From Galaxea fascicularis (taxonomy: Eukaryota > Cnidaria > Anthozoa > Scleractinia > Euphylliidae), in contig OX419347.1 of the NCBI GenBank assembly GCA_948470475.1, positions 3,415,072 to 3,479,071 of the forward strand: 64,000 bases of DNA. The letters run 5' to 3'. The position numbers and the translations under genes were made by a program. The notes beneath the pieces are model-generated. The model had not been told where the DNA came from. It worked only from the letters and a program-made list of their open reading frames with translations, and searched no databases. Positions 34,985 through 47,316 of this stretch are shown here, in pieces (the first letter of the stretch is position 1; every line of letters starts with the position of its first letter).

Positions 34985-35215
34985 TGTAAAATGCGCAGTA
35001 GGTGTAGTAGGTGTAGTACCTGTAGTATGTATAGCGCCTGCAGTAGGTGTAGTAGGTGTAGTACCTGTAGTATGTATAGCACCTGCAGTAGGTGTAGTAG
35101 GTGTAGTACCTGTAGTATGTATAGCGCCTGCAGTAGGTGTAGTAGGTGTAGTACCTGTAACATATATAGTATCTGTAGTAGGTGTAGTAGCTGTAGTGCC
35201 GCAGTAGCTGTAGAA
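34985..35215. repeat. 45-bp minisatellite, about 4 to 5 copies
   Basis: The unit is GCGCCTGCAGTAGGTGTAGT then AGGTGTAGTACCTGTAGTATGTATA (45 bases). The second and third units differ from each other at one base; the outer ones are more diverged. All six frames stay open, giving a minus-strand Thr/Pro-rich 15-residue repeat (GTTPTTPTAGAIHTT) resembling a mucin-like stalk. No flanking splice sites, start or signal peptide support a gene. Confidence 0.9.
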
Positions 35216-35759
35216 GGTGTACAAGTAGCACTGGAGTTAGTACAGGTGCTACACCCTCTACAGATCCTGAAGTAGTAAATCGCTATATGTACATGACCGC
35301 AAGATTCATTATTAACAAAACAAGTAGTGTTGTCCTAAGTTACGTCACTTCCATTTGATAATCACAATGTCTCACGTATATCTTTGCATGAGGTAAATCA
35401 ACTTCATTACTAGCTTATTTACATGATGATTGTTAGAGTTCAGTAGTGTAAAGGCTACCAATTACTTTGGGCTTAAAGACGAAGTTCATATTAGAAAAAA
35501 AAACTGCGCATTTTTTGGTATTGTCCGAGAGCGCGCGCATTCAAAGCAAAGACTTTTCGTTTGCTAGGAGTACAAACGGTCATTTTCAGTGGTGAAAATC
35601 CAAAGCTCTGCTCACGCCCCTGGCAGCTATGGGATATGATAAGTTGAGATCCACCTAAACCATCTTCTGCTCTTCCTTGTGAAATGAAGTGAGCAACATC
35701 TAGGATTAATTACCGAAAACTGGATAATTGGAAAATCTAATCCTAGTGTTTTTATTGGC

Positions 35760-35945
35760 TTATTAAGGGTCATAGAATGTCGGCCACTATAACATGCATG
35801 AGTTGGTGGAAGTTTTCTTAGACGTCTTAAAACTCCTATCTGTTGGATAGCCTTTTTGCAAACAGAACTAATGTGCTCACTAAAATTAAGTTCAGAGTCC
35901 AGAAGTACACCAAACAAAATAACCGAACGCATAACCTCTGTGATA
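35760..35945 (-). mobile_element. LINE reverse-transcriptase C-terminal fragment
   Basis: The minus strand encodes LFGVLLDSELNFSEHIS followed by VCKKAIQQIGVLRRLRKLPP, the signature of the region after the RT catalytic core in non-LTR elements (GVxLDxxLxFxxHI...KKA...GxLxRLR). Homology breaks off at both ends. No intact ORF remains. Confidence 0.8.
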
Positions 35946-36109
35946 CCGGTGCACCGTATCAAGTGAGCTAGAAAGCAAGCTGGGATTTGGTCATTTTGCG
36001 GGTTTGTAATAAACTCACGAGTGATGAATAAATGGATATGGAATATATGAAATCATATGTTCGAACTGCGATTAATCTGCAGTTCAAATATCGATTTCTT
36101 AGTTTCACA

Positions 36110-36330
36110 TTTAACATTCAGTACTGTTGAACCCGATAGGTGCGTTCAAACACTGTGTTGGATGTCGTTGACAGATGCTGGGTGTTTTTTGCTCGTTTCA
36201 ACTGCCAACATCTCCCAATACTGGCCCGACACGGTGTTTCAACACACCCAACATGTTGCGCCAATAATCTTAGATGTTGTCTGCCAACAATATTGCCCCC
36301 CTTTGCGAAGGCCTCAAAAAGCTATGGCTA
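36110..36330. repeat. CAACATGTTG-rich dispersed repeat
   Basis: It contains CCAACATCTCCC, AACACACCCAACATGTTG, GATGTTGTCTGCCAACAATATTG and CTCAAAAAGCTATGGCTACACG. The style (repeated CAACAT/ATGTTG words) resembles the palindrome at 21 kb but is not alignable over its length. Boundaries are uncertain. Confidence 0.4.
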
Positions 36331-36470
36331 CACGTACATTGTGTAAGCGACCTGACAAGTTCACTCTGAGCGATGCATGATAAGACGGAGTTTTTGATAA
36401 TCAGAACGAAACAACAGGCTGAGGATACAAATGGCGCTTCTGTTTCTGTTGCAAAAAAACTAAGAAGCCT

Positions 36471-36620
36471 GGCCCCGGTTGTTCAAATGTTAGATAGCGC
36501 TATCCACCGGATAAATCACTATCCAGCGGATAAGTATTGGTAAAGCTAATTGCACTATCCACTGGATAGATATTTAGCCGCTGGATAGCGCTATCCAGCT
36601 TTTGAACAACCAGGGCCTGG
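36471..36620. mobile_element. MITE with TGGATAGCGCTATCCA ends, copy 1
   Basis: The ends CCCCGGTTGTTCAAA and TTTTGAACAACCAGGGC are inverted repeats. Inside, the self-complementary word GGATAGCGCTATCCA occurs near both ends and CTAATTGCACTATCCACTGGATAGAT in the middle. A second copy is at 45,590-45,722. Confidence 0.9.
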
Positions 36621-36872
36621 GGAACAGGTTTCAAAACATCCCCCTTCCCGTACCCTCCCATGGCCCCATACCTTTTTCTCCCGAATCCCGCTCTTGTTCG
36701 TCTTACTTTCACCCTTCTGTCCCCCTCCGCTCTCCCATCCCCGTACCCCTCATTTCCCTGGTTTTCATTCCTAACAGGGACATGAATCTTCATGAACAGA
36801 TTAGGGAGACTTACAAAATGCGTTTTCTCATCTGTGCAACATAAAGGGACCTCGGAAGTATTAGTTACAGTC

Positions 36873-37031
36873 ATGGGCATAGCCAGGATTTTTAAATGGG
36901 GGGGTCAGACCGTGTCAAACACAGGGTTCTCACCAGATTGTCACCGGAATATTGTAGGTTGTTTGCATAAAAAAAAGGCTTCCAAAGGGGGGGGGGTTAT
37001 GGGCACCCCAGGACCCCTCCTAGCTACGCCC
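36873..37031. mobile_element. MITE-like GGGCATAGCC element
   Basis: GGGCATAGCCAGGATTTTTAAA at the left and GACCCCTCCTAGCTACGCCC at the right are imperfect inverted ends around a G-run-rich 160-base body. Confidence 0.65.
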
Positions 37032-38296
37032 TTGGTTACAGTCATAATAGTCTCTGCTGTTTTTTTCGAAAAATGTGTTGTCAACGAATATTTCCAATGG
37101 CTTTGGGTTATTACGAAGGTGTAGGGTACACATTTACCACATCATCTCAATACTCACGTCAAACAAAGCAAAGCACTTTATAATATAAGTATAATAATCT
37201 TTTTTTAATTTAATAATATTTTATCTGGAAACGGTGTCATTTTCAACTTGTAATCACAAGACAAAGATTACAAACTACGTCTGTCACTTTTTCAAAATGT
37301 TCTCTGTATAAATTATTGTTTTGGATAAAATAAATACCCTTAAAAACTTTGGAAGTACAGCACACGGTAAGAATAGAGCATGATATGTAGAACTAGGTGT
37401 TTTCAAATGGAGGAGTTCATCTTTGAAGTAGGAATAAGCATATAAAACACACTTTTAATATTCACCCTTTCCACTTGGCTCAGAAAATGTTTAAAAGTGT
37501 TTTTCGCTTGTGAGATAGTTCACCATCAAGCTGTGCTCGGTTTTAGATTCAAAATCCCCATAAAGTCTACATCTGTGTGCAAGCTTTAGGCTTTCATTTC
37601 TATAATCTTGCTCTTAAATGTAAAAGTTGTATCAATAAAGGTGGTTAGAAAACACGGTACGTTTGAATAGTCACCCTGTCTGCCTATCATAAGGCAAAAA
37701 GCTACTAAATGGTACTTTAACAGTGTTAGTCACCGAGGAATCAGGGAAAATAGTGCCAGTTAGTAATTTATCAGTGTAGTGGGGATAAAGCTAGAGCTGT
37801 ATAAATTTTTCCCTCCCTTCATAAGCCTCTCCCCCTTTGTCTGACACCCATTTCTTGTCCCCTTTATGGCAAGTCACTGACACCACAACAAGGGGCGCGT
37901 GTTTTGTTAGCCACAAAGGAACAAAGAAAATTGCTGCATGTCAAAAGTAGAAGGGACTATGCCATTCTGTTACATACACCCTTCATTAGCCCCATCTCTT
38001 TTCTGGGATACTTTGAACAGATTCACACTTCTTGAAATGTGACAGAGCTAAGCAATCTTCAACCCTAGCGAATAGCCATGCAGTTTATTAAAAGTACACA
38101 GTTTGAGTTTGATGTTTGGCTTCCTGGAAGTATTCTGCATGTATGTAGCTGTAGGATGCCAAAACTTTTATCAGCAATATTATCAGTTACACATATTGCA
38201 CTGTATTCCTTCCATTACAGAAAACCAAACGTATAGGTGTAAATCAAAGCAGTTGGGAGCATTATCAGATTTGCTTTGTCTCATTGAAAATGCTAT

Positions 38297-41200
38297 TCAA
38301 GTTTGCGCATTCTTTGCTTTGTTGTAAAGGTCTTTATATATCTCATGCAGAGAGTTATCAAACACAGCACGATGGGAATGTCCTGTAAACTTCGACTTCT
38401 GACTGGACCAGACCCTGTCATGTGACAGAGGTACTGTAACACTGCAAAACACAAAAACAACATCTATAATATCAAATTTGATGCAAAACATACATGTATA
38501 AGTCATTGATACCTGTATGTCAATAAGGATCATTTGATAAGGTACATGCTTGTAACATACGACACACAGGTAGCTCTAGATATCATCAGGACAAGCCAGC
38601 AACTGGACCCACACCATGAATAATATTCTAAATTAAGGAAATCAAATCTTCAACTTAGCTTGCTTATTACTACCAGGAGTCAGAAAAAAATGTGTAGAAT
38701 TTTGAAACACAATCTAATAAGTTGTACACCGTTGTAAGTTACAGAAGTAGCTATGTGAATCACATGCAACAAAAAAATAATTTGCAATCTAAGATATTTC
38801 ACCTTGATGTAGCAGAACAATGATTTCCATACAACTTGCTCATTAATAGCCTCGCAAGCTGAAAATTTGACACATAAAGAGAGTATTGCTATGCATAATA
38901 CGCAAGAATTAAGGATATAACTGTGTAGTTTTGAAAACAATATTATTGCTAGCTCAAAACGAAAATGCATCTTATAAACAAAAAGTTGGTTGCCAAAATA
39001 TTCATTTGATGATCTCAAACAATATTTATAAATATCTTGCTAGTAGTCACTAAATACTCATTTTAAATTTGAAAATGATAGTGTTATCAAAGCTAAGCCT
39101 TGGTTAGCAGCTTGCATGAAATAGCTGTTAACTGCTAACAAAGGATCTGTCTTTAACATTTAGTACTCTTCATCAGCTTAAGAGTATATATTGCACTACA
39201 TGTAGGAGCTAAATTGTCAGTTACAAAATAATGTTACATCAATATGTATTGATTGAATTACGTGCATATCAGATATTAGTACTGTGTTACCTTCTGTCTA
39301 GCCTAGTCCCTAGTGTTGGTTGTTCAGGATTTTCAAATGACCTATCAAGTGATTCAAGGCGTGCATCATTGATCTCAGATCTGAAACAAAAATATGTTCA
39401 ATCTGGAAATATTTTGGAATTTCTGGTCTGAATATTAGGGAATGTGCAGATATAAAATAATCTAGCCAGAACTCAACCAAGAATTGGGATTAGGATTAAA
39501 ATGTAAAGCTACAGACAAGATGGTTAAGTTAGTCTCAATAAAGTGCATTACTTTAAAAGTGGACATCACTGTCATACTGTATCATTAATCTGTATACCAT
39601 GGGCATTCAGCACTGCAAAATCTCAAGTATTTACTAAGTGCTTCTAGCTAGTTAGGCATTGTTATGAAGGAGTAATGGTGTGAGTGTGAGAATAGGCCAC
39701 AAAACCCAACAAGAGTTGTCCAATCACACCTCTGCACATTTCTTGCAGCTTTGTTCATATAAAATACGTTGTATGATTAGCAGTGCAGGCTATATACATG
39801 TAATTGCAAAAATGATCCACTGATCTCACCTTAGCTCTTGTAAGGATAACATGCTGTCAGTGTCATCATCCTCTGTGTCAGACAACTCTACTAACTGTCT
39901 TGAATGGTATGACTGTAGAGAAATTATTTCAGTTAATTTTGATCAAGAACAGAGAGCTGTCAGGAAGGTAGTATCAACACCAATTTTTATCACTCATCAC
40001 AGAGTAATTTTTATTTTTATGACCTGTTTCAAGTACATCCAAACAAGCATTTGCATAAATACGATAATAATTATTAGCATTACCCAACTAGCAGACTAAT
40101 GCAAATCCTGCAGGTTGATTGGCTATGCTTCTAGAGGACTATTAGTAATAGTCCTCAAGTAGCAATCGAGCATGATGCTTTCTTTCATTTCATTCCCCGG
40201 GCTACGGGTCTAATTGTTAATTATCATTATTTAATGCTCATCATACTGTCATGATCATATATATAATAAGAATCACTTACTGAAATAGGAGGTGTATGCC
40301 TTCTAACCACCCTGTCAATGCGGTCATCGATGTCTCGACTTGAAGTAGAGAGGTATGATCCATACCCATTGAATTGTCTTGGAAAAATCCTCCTGCCTCT
40401 AGGAATAGGCTCACTGTAGGCACGGGACTGGTTCAACAGATCATCATCAGGTAGAGGGTCCCGTATCCTTGGCGGTTCAGACGCAAAGCTAGTGTATGCT
40501 GGTGTTGACGTGGTCCTCCTGTGCAATCCATGACCAAAACGATATTTCAGAAAGTCCCTGCCATAGACTTTGAGATATGCCTGGCAAACTATACAGTCCT
40601 TGTGAGGGACTCGGCAGTCGGGGCAGGGCACTACACCGGAGAAAAAAAATAATGCAAATCAGGACAGGGTATGTTGAGCCCACCAAGGGGACGCAAAAAC
40701 AAAAGATTTAAAAAGTACGGAGTTAAATATTAGAATTTCTGGAGAGAGGTGGGGGAAGGGGGGTGTATACAAAAAAAACTTCTGTGGAAGAACATGGATA
40801 TTTTCTGGAACTACATATTCACAGAAAAGAGTTCTTTTTTAATTAACACATAGGATAATCTAACCTGGGTTACCCTCTCCAAAAACAAGTCTGCTTCTTT
40901 GCCTGGATCTTCCGGGCTTTAAAAAGTCTCGTCGAGATATAATCCTCTCATCAGCTTTCCCAGCCTTGAATGGAGGCTTGATGGAAGGTGAAGCAGACTT
41001 TAGTTGGCGTGTTGGAGACAATGACCTTGATCTTAAAGTCACTCTGCCATCATTCTCTGGGCGCCGTGGACACTCACACACACAATGGTATTCCTTAGCA
41101 TGGAGACTGTGGCTGTGGTGTCTTGGAGTGGGTGTCAAGATAAGCTCTTCTTCAGTTTCTGAGCTGCTGTCAGCCTGAAAAAGAACAATGTAAATGCTGA

Positions 41201-43812
41201 ATTGTGCTTCTCTTATTTACATTTAATTACATTTTTGCCTTATTTATATTTCCTGTTCTTGATTACGATGTACAGATGGTAAACTTACGAGTGGGATTAG
41301 ACCATTTAAGCTGCAGTGATAGCTACAGTATTGTACTTTATTACACTACAATGCAGGACAAAAGTCTTGGGACAATTTCTGCCTTTCCTCTACCCCTTGT
41401 GGTCGCGAAAACGCAGTTTAGTTCATCAACGGCTCAATATGCCAACATTGTCCGGGGGGAAGGGAGGTTCTAAAAAATGCAGTAAAAGAACAAAACATGT
41501 CGGTGTTACAAGTATAGAAGTGTGGGTAGTGAAATTTTCTAGTTTTTGCCAAAGCTTGACAAGTGTCCCAAGGTCACAGGAACATACTGCTCATTAGCTT
41601 TCATCTGAATGGAAGACTCATGGACTCAGTTGTTACTGAAGCCCAAAAGGCTGGTTGAAGGGGCTGGTTTAGAGCAGAAGCCCAGTGACTTTAATAAGTA
41701 CAAAATCTTCTTTTCTCACCTCAGAATCAGATGCAGTTTCCTCATCATGTCGAACACTAGTGAGTTCAGAATAAGTGCCAGGAACTGTAGTTTCTTGTAT
41801 TGTAGAATTTGAGGAAAATTCCAACTTTGGATCGATTCCCTAGAATTTCAGATAATGGAAAAAATTGTTTACTTAATCACATCATTTTATTACGACAAAA
41901 CAGCTTATTACAAAACAGCTTTCAAAATGGGTGAGTAAATATCTCTGAAATTACACTAATTAAAAACAAGTACCGGTATGCGCCACAGTTAATTGACAAT
42001 ATTTACTTTGCCTTTGACAAATAAATTATTGTTAAATATCGTACAACAATATCAACTTACAGTAAAGTGTACTGTCCTTCCTAAAAGTAGTTCTCTCTCA
42101 ACACCATCTTTGCCAGTCAGAGTGGGTGTCGGATAAAGAAATTCTCTAGCTGATATTTCATAGCGAGCTAACACTTTGCCTCCTTTCAGGAAAAAAAGAA
42201 CAACCATTAATAAGTCAGGAATTATTATTATTTTTGGGTAACCGCTCACTTTGCGAAATATTTCTTGAAAATGTGAGATTGCAGGGCATTTAACTCTGGT
42301 GTAACTTTTGATGACCACTACTTTGTCATCTCTGATGCTCTTAAAATATGAAATACTTATCACTCTAATCCCTTTGAGTGATCAGCATCAAATTTCTCCT
42401 TGTAATACATGTATTAGAATGCCTTATAAAACAGAGTGGTTGCAAGAATTAAAGACAGGAGCACACAAGATGAATTTGCTCAATGCTTTAACAACTTCTC
42501 CCTACTACTTCTATAGGAAATGTGTAGGGGCAACAAATGAGAATTTAAATTTTGATCTTAGGGTTTACAGGGTTAACATGGTTATTCACTGAATGACTCA
42601 TTGACAAGGCATGGGGTGAGTGCTGATACTGTCATCAGTGAGATTAGAAACATGATCCAAAATCTTACAGTGACTGGACAATAATTGTCCAGGAAAGAAT
42701 GCTCAAGTACCAATAGGTTTAAAACAGCTGTATTAAAAAGCTTACCACGATACACATCAGAGTACTGCACTAGTTCAAACAACACATGTTCATCTGCAAA
42801 TGAATCGAAATAAAATAAAATTTATGGCAAGATTTCCACAGAGCCCCATAAATTAATATTATCAGGGCTGTGCTCTAGCGGCACCTGGTCGCCCCCGGCG
42901 ACTTACTTTTGCCATCGGGTGACCAGGAAATGTTAGTTTTTGCACCAAACTTATATACTGGGCGTCCTGGATTTCAAGGGTTTAGAGGTTTGGGCGCCCA
43001 ACTACTTTTTTCTAAGAGCACAGCCTTGATTATACATGCATTTTGTGACTCTTTTTTGGAACAGGGCTAGTATGACAGTGATGCATGTATAATTAATGTA
43101 TGGGCTATGTGGAGATCTTTCCAAATTTACTTACAAACTGTACAAACACCAACAGCTGTGACAGAAATTTTGATAAAAGCCTAAACTAGTAGCGTTCACG
43201 TTTAAGATAACACACACAAAAAAACGATCTTAAATTCTACTGGCCTTCTAAAATCCCCATGACATGTATTGGCTCTCGGGCATTAACGAAAGTCTGCAAC
43301 AGAGCAGTAAAGGAATTAATATTGTCATTGATTTGCATATGTAATGAAGCTTTTAGCGACAGAATTAGTCTTGTCTGTCACGATCAATTATTCAATAGTA
43401 ACAACAATAACAGCTGAAAACCTTAAGTCACCTATGAGAAAACTTCGATCATAGAACTTATTCCACGCTCACCCTGTCAAAGTACATTCTCTCGTTCAAG
43501 GCCAAAGGAAAACTTGCAAACACGGATTTTGTCCGCTTTGTTTGCCCCAAGATACAGACTGACAGATACAGCATATTCCTGTCGTTTAAATGCCTCGTCC
43601 CTGGACAGGTTATCTGCAGACAGAAGTGCAATAACTTGAGAATTAATGGTATAACATGACGCTTGTTCTAAGCTTATGTACACTTTCCACATTTGCAAAC
43701 ATCCAAAGAAATGCGCTTGAAATCGCCTCTTTACCAGTGAACCATAGATTATTTGACCTCTCACCTGATAAATGTCTAACTCTACGGTGCATGTTAAGGC
43801 TTTTCGTGGCAT
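38297..43812 (-). CDS. SPATA6: SPATA6-family protein (spermatogenesis-associated 6-like)
   Basis: Minus-strand exons in order: 43812-43765, 43613-43473, 42793-42746, 42182-42061, 41839-41720, 41174-40865, 40630-40281, 39894-39830, 39380-39291, 38441-38297 (stop TGA 38297-38299). All junctions agree in phase except exons 2 to 3, where one short exon (3n+1 bases) is missing from my model; about 479 residues are visible, near the vertebrate length. The N-terminus MPRKALTCTVEL, then ITCPG, LYLSVCILGQTKRT and FELVQY form the C2-like N-terminal domain. A disordered Ser/Arg-rich middle contains a CPDCRVPHKDCIVC cluster, and the C-terminus GHSHRAVFDNSLHEIYKDLY is the conserved SPATA6 tail. In mammals SPATA6 builds the sperm head-tail connecting piece; here a centriole/flagellum role is inference. 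An upstream in-frame ATG exists at 43833. The exon 6 donor (GTTAGA) is weak. Confidence 0.88.
42366..42580 (+). repeat. Dispersed ~190-bp repeat, copy 2
   Basis: Starting CCCTTTGAGTGATCAGCATC, it follows the 21,663 copy almost throughout, with a short insertion (ACATGTATTAGA), and ends in TTGATCTTAGGGTTTACAGGG. It lies in a SPATA6 intron. Confidence 0.85.
42864..43028. mobile_element. GCTGTGCTCT terminal-inverted-repeat element, full copy
   Basis: It starts AGGGCTGTGCTCTAGCGGC and ends TTCTAAGAGCACAGCCTT, with 12-base inverted termini and a body of about 140 bases with GTCGCCCCCGGCGAC, CTTTTGCCATCGGG and GAAATGTTAGTTTTTGCACC. Copies are at 28,168 (truncated) and 61,890-62,545 (interrupted). 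It is inside the SPATA6 intron between exons 2 and 3. Confidence 0.88.
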
Positions 43813-44468
43813 GTTGAGGGCGAACAGGTGCAAAAACTAACAGGAAATTCTATTCACTCTTACAAGAGCGCTACAACTCGTTTTGCTGTCAAGGACGCCG
43901 TATAGCGACCAGGCCTTCTAAAACATTTTGGCGGATTCCCGCTGACCAATATGAGCGGGTTACTCATACTCAATAGTGACCGCTCTTAGCTACAAAAAAA
44001 ATTCTGCAGCTGTCTCTTTTGTAGGAAGTGCTTCTCTAAGGGGTTAACTACATAACATTTGGTCAACAGAGGAAAAGGTATCCGGGCTTCGCCCGCCCCA
44101 AAATTCCACGCAATAATTTCCATGATTATTAAAAAGATACGCGGATCAAGCCCTAGCTCCTCCACGAAATTATTTCCTTGGTACTCGGGCGCACGAGCGG
44201 CATTGGTTTGGCTCACAATTACACTGCGTGCAAGAGACGGCAAGCATAGAAAGATAATCTTTATTTACCTACGGTCAAATTCATCAGCTACATACAAAAG
44301 CTGCTTTCTAAGAATGCCGTACCTAAAATATGGATTTGATCAGTTGTTTACATTTAATACTTAAAGAGGGAAAAAGAAAAGAAAAGAAAATCCGGCTATA
44401 CTCACCTAAATCAGTTCTGTCAGTTCTTCATTAACCCCCCCACCCCCAGTAAGCCCCCAAAGGGACTC
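43813..44468. other. Spacer between SPATA6 and the SANT gene
   Basis: The 656 bases between the SPATA6 start and the upstream gene's stop contain a G+C-richer patch near 44.08-44.24 kb with an open minus frame of 85 codons that I do not recognise. The SPATA6 promoter should lie here; no TATA-like box is obvious at the expected distance. Confidence 0.4.
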
Positions 44469-47283
44469 TTAGTGCTGACGACTCCATCCCTCGGGTCCAT
44501 CTCTGAACCTCCGAGGGACCACGACGCCCCTTCCAACCCTGGATCGTTTTAGGGGAGGGGCACCGTTCTTGCTGTCTGTTTTCTCGATTTCTTCAACAAT
44601 GCTGGCCTCGTCTCGAGGCCGTTTTCGTGGACAAACTGAACAGGAAGGAGCTTTGTCCTCGATGTCTTTTTTCTCTTGTTCTTCTGAGATACTGTGTTCA
44701 TTGCGCGACCGCTTGGGGGAAGGAGAACCTTCCTCGATGTCTCCTGTCCGTTGTTCTTCAAAAACGCTTTCCTCGTCCCGTGATCGCTTCCGCGATCGGG
44801 AAGAAACCCCTTCCTCGATGTCTACTTTCCCTTGTTCTTCAAAGACGCTTTCCTCGTCCCGTGATCGCTTCCGCGATCGGGAAGGACCCCCTTCCTCGAT
44901 ATCTACTTTCCCTTGTTCTTCAAAGACGCTTTCCTCGTCCCGTGATCGCTTCCGCGATCGGGAAGGACCCCCTTCCTCGATATCTACTTTCCCTTGTTCT
45001 TCAAAGACGCTTTCCTCGTCCCGTGATCGCTTCCGCGATCGGGAAGGACCCCCTTCCTCGATGTCTACTTTCCCTTGTTCTTCAAAGATGCTGCTTTCAT
45101 CACGAGAACGCTTACGAAAGAAAGGATCTTCTTCAATGTCTAATTCCTCTACGTCCCGGGATCGCTTTCGGGACCTTGAAGGACCGGCGGCCTCATCGTC
45201 TTCTTTCCCTTGCTGTTCAAAGGTGCTGCTTTCATCGCGAGAAAGTTTGCTAGAAAAAGACCCTTCCTCCACGTCTACTGTCTCTACGTCTACAAAGATG
45301 TCATCATCGTCCTCGTTGTCTAATCTCTTTGGTTGAACAGGTATTACCGGATTCATGGCAGATCGAGCGCGGGCCTCAGCAGCTTTCTTACGCCTTAGCT
45401 TTTTCTGTTTCTTATCTGAGCAAACGAAACAACCCTGGTAGGAAAAAAGGAAATTGTGATCAATTTAACTTTTTCATCCTTGCCACCCATTGGCCAAAGT
45501 ACGTTACGTGACGCCTTACGCTCACACAACAAGGTTATAACCTGTTTGGCGTCATTTGATATTTTACACGGAAATGATGTTTAATTTAAACGTTGGATAG
45601 CGCTATCCACCGGATAAATCACTACCCAGCAGATAAGTATTGAGAAAGCTAATTGCACTATCCACTGGATAGATATTTATCCGGTGGATAGCGCTATCCA
45701 GCCTTTGAACAACCGGGGCCCGAACTTCAAAAATTTGCCATGATAGTGCATTAGATCAATGTGATGATTTCTCAAACTTCAATCTTTAAAATCACTTCCT
45801 TTTTGTGACCCGCAATTTTATCTACGTAAAAGGATGGTAGGCTACATACCCATCACCTCACCATCATCATCATCCCTCATCTCTCAGTTAGTACGCGCGC
45901 TGTGATTGGTCAATTTTACAGACCGTATTCTACTGTACGGCTCACTAAATTTCAAAGTTTCCTTTCCCGCGAGCCCGATTAACCTCAGAGATATAATAAA
46001 TATCTTACTAACCTAGTTTTCTCGGTCCGTACTGTGAGTTACGGACCGACTTTTTTCCCGTTAAAAAACGAGGATCCGTAACTTACAGTACGGACCTCAC
46101 CTCGGTTACGGAGGTATGTCTTTACCCTCGAATTGATGGGTAGTTTGTGCAGCTAACGTCTCCGCACTTTTACCCACCCAAACCATCACTATAGACACGA
46201 GGCCAGACCACAACACATGGAAATTACGTCCCCTATCTAATCGATTTTCCTCCACCCATTTATAAGTCTTTAATGTGTGAATCACTTGACGAGGGGGCAT
46301 TGGGATTTTCGGTTTCGCGGCTTTGGTTATTTTTTAGATCGGGTTTTCGATTTTGGTATTCATTGCAGTTTGTGGATTTTTGAGCATCTACTCTTCGGTT
46401 TCTGTAAAAAATACTAGTGATTTTTGGTTTTTCCTATTTTGTCCTATTTGCGGTTTTCGGTTTGGCCTAATTTTTTTGCGGTTTTGCGGTTTTGGATTTT
46501 TTCTTCGGTTTAGTGGTTTCTAATATACCCCAATGCCCCCCTCCTTGACAAACTGAAGGGTGTGGTACGCATATATATTCCTTCTTACCGCGATGTGCTC
46601 TTCCTTTTGTTTGTACGAATACCAATGCTCAATGCATTCGGCTCGAGTCTGAAAAGAAAAATATAAGTTAGAAATATTTAGCAGTTGTCAGGTTTGGCCC
46701 GGTTTTCATTTCCTGAAAAAGTACTCCGTTTTCGTTGCTTTTTAGACCAAAGAAACTCGCATAGATTTGACAGCAACATTTAGGGCTTAGACTATCAATA
46801 CCGGCCGAAGACTTTAGGTCCTTAACATCCTTTTCGGTTCTTAATTCCCTTCTCCCACCCCCGATCGCGAGCGATGATATGTCATCCGGGTTTTTTCATT
46901 CCCTCTTTGTTAACGCCTTGGTGCTTAATGAAGTAGTCTTATAGGCCTTTGGACGTAAAATTAATTGCTACCATCATCGCGAATTAACTTAAAGAGGTAC
47001 ATGCGAAACAGACTCCAACTATATAGGGACCTTTAGATTTGAGTACGAGTACGAGATCGAGTACGAGTACGAATTTCTAATTTCAATCAGTCACTTCCCC
47101 TGAACCCTCACTCTTCCTTGTTGTTTCCCAGCAGATCAGGAGATTGTAGAAACAAGATTGATGTCACTAGTGATCATCTAATGCACACGAACAGGATTTG
47201 AAAAGTCGTACTCGTACTCAAATCTAAAGGTCCCTGTTATGTCAATCGGTGTCACTTGCGCCAATCATGATAAATGATGATCA

Positions 47284-47316
<33 letters not shown>

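Noticed and set aside
44569..45336. 255- and 208-codon plus-strand ORFs
   Set aside because: Antisense shadows of the repeat-rich last exon of the SANT gene, whose minus-strand frame joins in phase to six conserved upstream exons.
44469..45356. Single-exon gene starting at MNPVIPVQ
   Set aside because: The frame is open upstream of that ATG to a phase-compatible acceptor, and the preceding exons encode a SANT domain.
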